Below, one piece after another: positions 56,601-64,000 of a stretch of 64,000 nt of DNA. Below the pieces are notes generated by a model. The model had not been told where the DNA came from. It did not search any database and saw only the letters and a program-made list of their open reading frames with translations. Every line of letters begins with the position of its first letter. The stretch's first letter is position 1. Both the position numbers and the translations under genes were made by a program. The stretch comes from Rhyzopertha dominica (Eukaryota; Arthropoda; Insecta; Coleoptera; Bostrichidae), in NCBI GenBank assembly GCA_025024175.1, contig QCXZ01000138.1, positions 52,423,092 through 52,487,091 on the forward strand, written 5' to 3'.

Positions 56601-59600
56601 CGAGCGTCTGTAATTGACCTTCGGCTCCCTGAGGCTGGCCGATCTCGAAGGCCGAGCCCTCCGGTAATCCGACGACAAGTAGTTCTCGCTTTTCGTTTCC
56701 GCGTCGGAATCGTAAATCGAAGACGAATACGGATCGCGCGCGTTGAATTTGACCGGGAGCAGAGATTTCGTCGATTTCGGCGTCGGCTCGTTGATTTTCG
56801 GGAGGGGAATGCTGTTTCTGTACGAATTCTCGGTGGAAAATCGCCTGGGTAAGGTGTACGAAAACCGATTCGCCCCCGAGTCCGTACTATCCGAGCTGTC
56901 GCGCATCGACAGCGTTCTGGACAGTTTTCTGGCCTCGGACGGAGCCAATTGGGCAAGCAATTGTTTTTGTATTCGCTTGGACAGCCCCGGAGTCAAATAG
57001 GAGAGAGCCAATGCGTCCTCGTCGGTTAGCTTCAATTTTTTAAGGTCTAGGTCTGCTAAATTAAGATTCTCGTCAATCGTGCTATCATCTGGAAAAGGAA
57101 AGCAAAAGTTGGTCGCAAGTTTTCGGGGCCGGGACGATTTTGACAAGCAGTTTTACTGTGACTCGATTTATTAAAAAAAAAATCAAAAGTAAAACAGCTT
57201 GCAACTGCGTATTAATAATTACGTTAGCGACCATTACAAAAACTCACTCACCTACCTTCTGGGTTAGTCAGTTTGGCACAAAACATCTACTGCTGCTTGG
57301 AATAAACAAATACACAGATAAATGTTTTGCTTTTGACAAAAAAATGCGGTAGGTGGCACTCTGCTCTGTTTCCCTTTGTGCAAGTGCAGTAATACTACTT
57401 GCACCAACCAAAAAAATGAACAAATACAGGTCGTTTCAAGATTAATTAATAAATAATGACATTCCTCGAACAAACCTCCAAATTTCTTACACCTAATGAT
57501 TATGACAAGTAAAACCTATCATACGTGTCCTTCATAGATCCTTTTTTAAGCACATAAAATTATAAATAATTCTGTTAACTGTTCTAGTATTATCAATAGT
57601 TTCAACTTCCATATAACTCGATTTCTTCATACCAATCAATATTATTTTGAAATTCCTATGTTGGCTTATGGAAAAAAGAAACAGTCAAATGGAAATTATA
57701 TAAATTGTGCAATTTGAATTCCCATTGTTTTAATTTTTACAAGAAATCTAACGGCTACATAAAAAATAAGTCGAAATAGTTCTGAAGTATAAATGAATTT
57801 TGTATATTGAGATTCCACAATTGATAATTCATACCAATCATTACTTTAGTGTTAAGAAAACATAATATGGAGCTTGCCCTGTTGATACAAGAATAAATAA
57901 ATAAATTATTAACGACACTCACGAAGAAAAAAAAAACGATTTTGTGCACCTTTATGTGTCATGGTGCATGTCCATCGTAGACTTAATCCAAATGTGATAT
58001 GCACCATCATACTCAGTGTCAAAAATCGCGTTAAACGACACCAATGAAGCAAAATCGAATATTTGCACCATCAGGTACCATGGTCCATATCTGTCATAGT
58101 CTTAATCTAAATTTGATATGTACCATCATACTCAACATCAAAAATCGCGTTTAACACCCATGAACCAAAATTGGATTTTTTCACCTATAGGTACTATGGT
58201 GCATGTCCATCATAGTCTTAATTAAAATATGACATGTACCATTATACCTAGCGTCAAAAATCGCGTTTAACAACATGCTTGAAGCAAAATCTTCAATACT
58301 TCACTTTATTTATAACAGATAAGTACTTTTAGCTAAAAGTTATCAATAATAAAAAAAATATCAAATTACAAGTGACCAAAACAATTCTTGTAATTTCGAA
58401 TCACAAGTTGAACTAATACAGCCATGCTGATGAGGGATGAGTACGTCCGAAACACCGCAAAGGATTGCATTCATGGTCGAGTTTGTATCTTGAAACGCTC
58501 TGTACTCCAAGCTACTACACTTAAAACATGAAACAATGACCAACTACTACGGTAAAAAAAAAATAATGTATCGATGAATTAGTGACGCATGCAGCCTACC
58601 GTTGTTGCAGCAGGTAGCCAGGCTGTTAGTGGGTGCTCTTCTGTGTAGTGGGTCCGCAGGGTACATGCACCGTCACTCGCACTCTTGCTGCAACCACACA
58701 ACACCGTCACAGCCATGCTCTACAGTATCAGCATATCCTGATGTATCTTTTCGCCGATATCTTCTCGGACATCCCTTTTTGCGGAGCTTCGACGCTACCC
58801 GTTTAAAAGCTTGAGATCGCCATCCAACCAGATGCAACCCAACGAAGGATAGTTTTGTTCAAGTGATTTGTTAGTCGCGTAAAAGGGGAAAAGAGAATGT
58901 TACAATCCTTAATGTGTTAAAGCAAATGTTTCTGCTTTCTGAAAATGTTCTTATTATTGCCCTCTACAGATGAGTTTTCTTTTTTCACAAGTTTCTAAAG
59001 AATTAAAACAAGTAAAAATGCTCAAATGGAATTTTTTTTAAAACAGCCCCATTAGTATATAAATTTGATAGTTGAAAAGCACAGTCAAATGAAATGATAG
59101 AGTAATCAAGTAGTGTAAAAAAGAATCAATAGAAAATGTTATTAACAGACATAAAATTTAGTAGGTATCTTACCTGTTATTGACTTCATACAAGTACATT
59201 TCTTTTAACTAGAAAAACCACTACAATATTTAAAAAAACTTGTAAGTAGGGATAAGCGACAACTGACATCACATAACATAAAGGCATCACTCTCTACCAC
59301 ATGGTTTTACTCAATACCTTTTGAGTCATATATGTTCCTGTTATTGTCAAGCAACAGCAACTCGTGTGTTATTTTAAGTGTCACTGATATGTGAGATGGG
59401 TAACAAAGACACCTTAACCAGATGTGATAAAGTTTGGAGGAAAAACATGTGTTAGAGAGAGACATCTTTATGATAGATAATGTCAATGTTGGTGATAATT
59501 CACTACTGAGTAAAAAAAACAGAATGAAAAGGACTATGTTTTCTTAGTAAGATATATAAAAAGGCAATTTCCATAACATTTTACCAAATCAGGCATGTTG

Positions 59601-62600
59601 CTAAAAAACAAAAAAAATGCTGTTTTTGACAAAATTTAGCAAATGCCATCTATAAAAAGGGTTTTCTGACAATCAACAATGGCGATGTCAAGCTTTTCAA
59701 CCCAAATTCTTTACCCAACTCTAAGCCACTGTGACTAAATTGTCACTACTACGTAAATACAGGTACATCAAAATGTGCTGATTAAACAAATAAAAAGGAC
59801 CATTTCTCACAGAAAATGCCAAGCAAGTACACAAAATACTTTCAAAAATACTCAAATAATCAATTTTGGCATGTTCCTTGATGAAAAGGTGTCAACAAAA
59901 CAATAACCATAAAAAAAACAAAATGTTATCTAAAAAAAAAAAACTCGAAACTAGTGTGGTGCAAAAAATGTGTATATACCTCCAAAAATCTACACAAACA
60001 CCAAAACTTTCAATAAAAAAAATTACACTAGATTATGCCGTTACAACACATATCTACTCTACGGACGAGCAAAAACAGATTATTATTAATATATTACGTG
60101 GAATATATTACCTCCCCTAGGTATGGTGGCTGTGTGCGTCTCACCATCTCCCTCTTTGAAAACACTCTCTATGTCGGAGGCCAGGTCTCGGCTGACGCTT
60201 CTGCGCCACGGAGTCGTGAACGAACCGGACACTGTGGTCTTGCCAGGAGTACGATCTCTGCTGATTGCTCGTGCAATTGGAGAGTTCCTGCTGATCACAA
60301 AACTCATAATAATAAACAAAACAATTTTTATTGAATGGCCGTCGTGAAATCTACTGCTTGATAAGTGAAGAATACTCGTGACTATTATAGCATACAACTG
60401 TAAAATCTCTCTGAGGCTCATTTATTACATGTTTTTATGTTGTGATAATTAAAAAAGACTCAAAGAATGAGAGTACAGAATGTGAAAAATGAGGAAAGAA
60501 GTAGGAGTAGGAGTAGTGGAAAATGGATATCAAAGAGGGCAGCGAACCATAAGCTGTAAAAGAAGATGTGCCCGAGCAGTGGGCTGGTTAAATGTCTTTG
60601 ATACTTAATATTCTTAATTCACTGTGCCTATAAGTTACAAAAAGGAGTATGTTCCATTGCTGTATACAAATTACCAGATGTAAATTGATCTAAAAGCAAA
60701 AAAATGAACATCAGATATATTTTACAGCTCTGCCGCCAAAATGACTGTTGATCTAACTGCTGCAACTACAAATAACTTAAAACGGGCAACTTACACAACC
60801 GTTTCTATTTCTCTTCTATGATAGGAAAATGTAAACTGACAGCTTGTAAAAGACAGTAGCACATTTAAGCCCAAACACGAAGGCACTGAACCACAAGCTC
60901 ATTTTGGAATAACACTCACCTGGACAACGGATCTAGTCGATTGTGCAGGTTCCAAAAGTTGGTTCCATGGTCAAAATGGCTCAGCAGACGGCTGCTGGGG
61001 AATCCCGGTCTGCCTCCGTCCTCAACATTCAATCTTTGGGTTAAATCACGAACCTGAATTTAAAAAAACGTCCCCCTCAGTATGAGTACATGTTGGAGCT
61101 AGAAAAAAAGGGGAACTAACCCTTGATAGAAGAGTGGAGAACAGATTTTCGGCGGTGACTATTTCAAATCCGTCATCGTCGTCGTCTTCACCAGAACTCA
61201 ACGAATCGTTGTGTTCAAGGTTGGCCTTTCTGGGACGAGAGCTCCTACAAATGAAAGAAATAAGATGAAGTGCAAAGAGGCAAAAAATTAATTAAAAACA
61301 CACCTAAGTCTGTGCATGTGGAAGCTATCTTTCCTCGAATCCTCATTATCGCTGTCACGTCCGAAAGAACTATGTCTGTGCAAGTTGGTGAAGGGTGATT
61401 CATCTTCAGAGCCATCTCGGTCACTCAGTAACGAACTGAATGCATTTTTTTTTGTAAGATTTCCAATAAAACGATCAAATAATGACTTACTTCATTCGCC
61501 TGGCAGTTCTGAACTTCAACGATCTGTTTGTTAATGTACTGGCCGTATCACTAGGCTCTAAACTGCCCGCTCTTGGAGTGACATAACCCCCCCCTTCCAC
61601 GGCAATTGGAATGATGAATTCCCGTGGGGATTTCCGGATTGGCTCGCCGGTTGATGCAGTTTCGGAGTCGGATTCTTGAGTTGATTGTCGGGAAAGGCTG
61701 TTTGACCTATGAAAAAAATTATTTGTGCATAGCAAAATTGAATAAATGAATATCGAAACAGATCATGAAAAGCACTAAGTCCATAATCAAGAGAAAAATG
61801 AATATTTTTCCACTGATTCAGAATAATGATCTGCTGATTTCAATGTTTTTCTTTTGCTGTTTTGCCAATTGGAGGCATGGGCATTCACTTTGCCTGCCTA
61901 ACTGGTGTACTGAGTAGGCTTTATAAAGTGAAACAGCTGTCCACAGATTTTTCTAATGCAGGCAACTCAACATAGACTTCATTTTGTTATTATGTCTGAG
62001 AACTCCACCCTTTAAAGACAGCATCGTCTTTAAATGTCCACTATAAGGTCAGCTACCAGTTAGGGTACGGGTTCCCCACAGAGAAAGGTGGTGACTATTA
62101 TTCTCGCAGTCTTACCTTTGTGACTGGCTGGGTTTCGGACCTTGTACAATCTTCGGAGTTGTTGGTTTAGCAGGTGGTGTGACCGGCTGTTCCTTTTTAC
62201 CTTCCCCTCCCTTTTCAAAAGCAATCGGTATGATTCTCTCTTTCGGAGACGCCTTGGCCTGAGCTTCAGCTTCAAATGGAGCAGGTCTAATGCAAAATTG
62301 AAACGTATCGATATACAAAGTAACAAAAAAAATGTGTTCTCATTAATTTGTACCAAGATTAGAGGTTGACATGAGAACTAACCTGAATTCAACAGTTGGC
62401 GGCGCAGACACCGGGAAGCTAACCTCGCTGCGCTGGGTGGCCGGTTTCGGGGCGGCCTCGACGCGATGCGCCATTTCAGTCTTGAACTCCATGGTGGCGG
62501 GTTTCGGCGTCGGGTAGTCCAAACGTATCTCCGCCTTGGTCGTCTTCCGCCTGGGCAACGTGGCCGATTTGAGCGTTATCTCGGCAGACGAAGTCTTGCT

Positions 62601-63176
62601 CTCCTCGTGCTGTTTGAGCGGTTCCGTGATGAACCTGGTGTGTTCGGGCGAAGAGACCTCTACAGTCGCGGTCCGCATCTCGTTTGGACCGATCTAAGAA
62701 TAGGTAGAAAAAAATTTGTATAGTTATTTTTTTTACCTTCATTTTTATTCCACTAACCTGCAATTTGAAACTCTGCTTGGCCTCAGTGGGCGAGAACGGA
62801 GTAGGGATCATCCCGATACTTCCAGATGCCGATCTTCCGCTGGACCCAAAAGGAACTGGCGGTTTCCTGTACATGCAAGGCCTGGACTTCGATTTCCTCG
62901 TACCCTCCTTATCCAGGGCGCTGGATATGATGTTGACTGCATTCTTCACCTTTTCCTTCTCGATTTGAGATGGCTTTTCTTCTGCCGGAAGTGCACTGTT
63001 TTCCACGAGCTTTTCGTTGGCTTTTTTTGCAGGTGGGACCTCTTTCTCGGGCTCTTTATCCGGTTTCTGATCGATGATGGTTTTCTTGACCGGGGCCGCC
63101 TTCACCTTGGGCGGTGACGTGGAGGTTAGGCTGGCTTTTCGTTCGAATTCTTTCTTATAGCCTCCGACACTGACTC
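53692..63176 (-). CDS. Large Ser/Lys-rich, probably disordered cytoskeleton-type protein, 3' ten coding exons (unidentified)
   Basis: Minus-strand exons in coding order: 63176-62758, 62693-62383, 62286-62116, 61706-61491, 61435-61304, 61244-61121, 61053-60920, 60287-60112, 57088-54598, 53821-53692. All junctions are GT-AG and in phase; together they give about 1,433 residues ending SPSQSPI-stop. The first exon starts in phase 1, so the gene continues beyond the right edge. The protein is rich in Ser, Lys, Arg, Pro and Glu with no transmembrane segment. Two related blocks, RIIPIAFEKGGEG and EFIIPIAVEGGGYVTPRAGSLEPSD, look like short conserved motifs. Later come VRDLTQRLNVEDGGRPGFP and the ordered-looking LADLDLKKLKLTDEDALALSYLTPGLSKRIQKQLLAQLAPSEARKLSR. 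Three HDYVNV repeats lie at 56105-55985. I cannot assign a family; a cytoskeletal or scaffold role is a guess from composition. Ns at 55911 and 55971 hide two residues. Confidence 0.82.
53822..54597. other. Last intron of the right-hand gene, with an RT relic
   Basis: 776-bp intron. It contains the plus-strand LINE-like remnant at 54079-54417; the rest is featureless. Confidence 0.5.
54079..54417 (+). pseudogene. Non-LTR retrotransposon C-terminal remnant
   Basis: Reads NLQRLQNTATKSMFSKSFYMPCEDLYTEYPILKIKQLKVLEQVQNK, then TREMVRNNFSITKK and FIYRSIQVYNTM. This LQ-xxx-N ... P ... LY pattern followed by a basic region and YN is what the C-terminus of LINE-type ORF2 proteins looks like. Two Ns (54239, 54278) hide residues. 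No catalytic domain remains; assignment is by pattern only. Confidence 0.45.
57089..60111. other. 3-kb intron of the right-hand gene
   Basis: Separates the exon at 60112 from the large exon at 57088. It contains a three-copy tandem repeat (57945-58299) and a GC-richer patch at 58575-58800 that is unlike its surroundings. Open stretches in the patch have no supporting splice phase. The remainder is AT-rich and featureless. Confidence 0.5.
57945..58299. repeat. Tandem repeat, three copies of a 117-119 bp unit
   Basis: Units start at 57945, 58064 and 58181 and end before 58300. Each holds, in order, tgcacc or ttcacc, tcatggtgcatgtcc-like, catagtcttaat, a gtaccatcat-type block and tcaaaaatcgcgttt. 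Copies differ by scattered substitutions and 1-2 bp indels. The unit length is in the range of insect satellite monomers, so this may be a small interspersed satellite patch. Confidence 0.85.
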
Positions 63177-63243
63177 CTAAAATAGTTTTAAACTTGTTGT
63201 GCATACTGTATGATTTAAATGAGTTTTTAGCAGGTAGATATGT

Positions 63244-63320
63244 TTAACCAGGTTTGTACCTGGGACCTTCTGATTACTACGCAGATGTGCTAACCACTGC
63301 ACCACCAGGATTCCATTCAA
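63244..63320 (-). mobile_element. tRNA-derived SINE head or tRNA-like fragment
   Basis: On the minus strand the sequence shows a box A-like ggtgcagtggttagcac and a box B-like ggtcccaggtacaaacc, including a T-arm in which ccagg and cctgg pair around tacaaac. The anticodon arm is irregular and no clear acceptor stem closes it, so it is not a functional tRNA; a SINE head or decayed tRNA copy is more likely. It lies in the intron upstream of the exon at 63176. Confidence 0.65.
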
Positions 63321-64000
63321 ATTCCAGGTCAAAGTGACATATTTACATCAAAGTTTATGAAATGTAATGCTACTAAAGGCCATTTGGTGCTTTTGCAGTT
63401 GTTAAATATTTGTTAACTGATGCCTACAATATTAATTAATAATATTTGCTTTTATTGTGAGTTCTGGATTTCTTTTTTTAATAAATTTGAAATTATCATG
63501 CTAGCTAAGTTAGTCAAAATATGAAGATGTCATTGGAATTTCATAATTTTTAGTACACCTACGTTATTCATGTCACTGCTTACAAAAATGAATTCAAAAT
63601 TTTGAAATTCAAGATGAATAGATTTTTGAGTCATTGAATTGTTTTTTTGTAAGTTTTTGAGAACGCTGATTGAAAAACTGTTTTATAAATTAAAAATGAC
63701 TAATTTGGTGAAAACCATCAAACAAATTTTGAAGTTTTAAATTCAATTTCGTAATCAGCAAACTAAAAACTTCCGAAATACCGAATTTCAAAAATATTGT
63801 ATGCTTTTACAAAAATTCGTCCAATGTATCTCCCAATTTGAATTTTGAAAATCTTAATTCAGTATTGTTATTACCAAAGTCAAAAATGTACACATACTAA
63901 AAATTATTATTACAATAACATTTTCATATTGTGGACAGTTTGATTTTCGAATTACTGTTTGTGACATGACAATGATGAATAATATGCATGTTTTGAATCA
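63321..64000. other. Intron of the right-hand gene at the window edge
   Basis: Very AT-rich sequence with no recognisable feature. The upstream exon of the minus-strand gene must lie beyond 64000. Confidence 0.5.

Noticed and set aside
58600..58716. Minus-strand ATG exon with a donor (gtaggc) in a GC-rich patch, a possible alternative first exon of the right-hand gene
   Set aside because: It ends in phase 0 while the next exon (57088) needs phase 1, and no transcript evidence is available.
59866..60120. Lys/Asn/Thr-rich open frame of 84 residues
   Set aside because: Low-complexity AAA-rich intron sequence with no similarity or splice support.

Overview
The window is insect nuclear DNA, most likely from a beetle. 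Genes are broken into many exons by GT-AG introns, intergenic DNA is AT-rich, and the transposons and Penelope-like elements are of insect type. A degenerate TCAGG array in one intron recalls the TCAGG telomere repeat known from many beetles. The order is inferred; nothing in the window names a species.

Four host genes are visible. At the left edge (284-642, minus) are the first coding exons of a divergent SLC6-family transporter, which continues off the window. Next is MTO1 (1228-4708, plus, 8 exons), the mitochondrial tRNA wobble-uridine modification enzyme. DNAH2 (6409-51491, plus), an inner-arm axonemal dynein heavy chain, fills about 45 kb; I could place 46 exons whose phases all agree and which give a 4,511-residue protein. 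On the right (63176-53692, minus, convergent with DNAH2) are the last ten coding exons of a large Ser/Lys-rich, probably disordered protein I cannot name; its 5' part is off the window.

DNAH2 introns are a graveyard of mobile DNA. They hold a non-LTR retrotransposon split by a 490-bp foldback element (intron 2), two further foldbacks (introns 14 and 16), and a non-autonomous hAT element that landed in an older MITE and itself received a SINE (intron 21). A Tc1/IS630-type element with ~270-bp inverted repeats lies in intron 24, two copies of one Penelope-like family in introns 25 and 33, a nearly intact Tc1 element with an IR/DR layout in intron 35, and a third Penelope-like remnant plus a mariner relic in intron 38. 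None interrupts a DNAH2 exon.

The most interesting non-genic signals are hammerhead-ribozyme-like motifs in the foldback and Penelope elements, the three-layer nesting at 26.8-28.9 kb with clean target duplications, the Tc1 element whose transposase carries an intron-like 61-bp interruption, the TCAGG/TCAGT array, and a triple HDYVNV motif (Grb2-SH2-like YxN sites) in the right-hand gene. I found no CRISPR, operon or prokaryotic feature and no convincing functional tRNA or rRNA gene.
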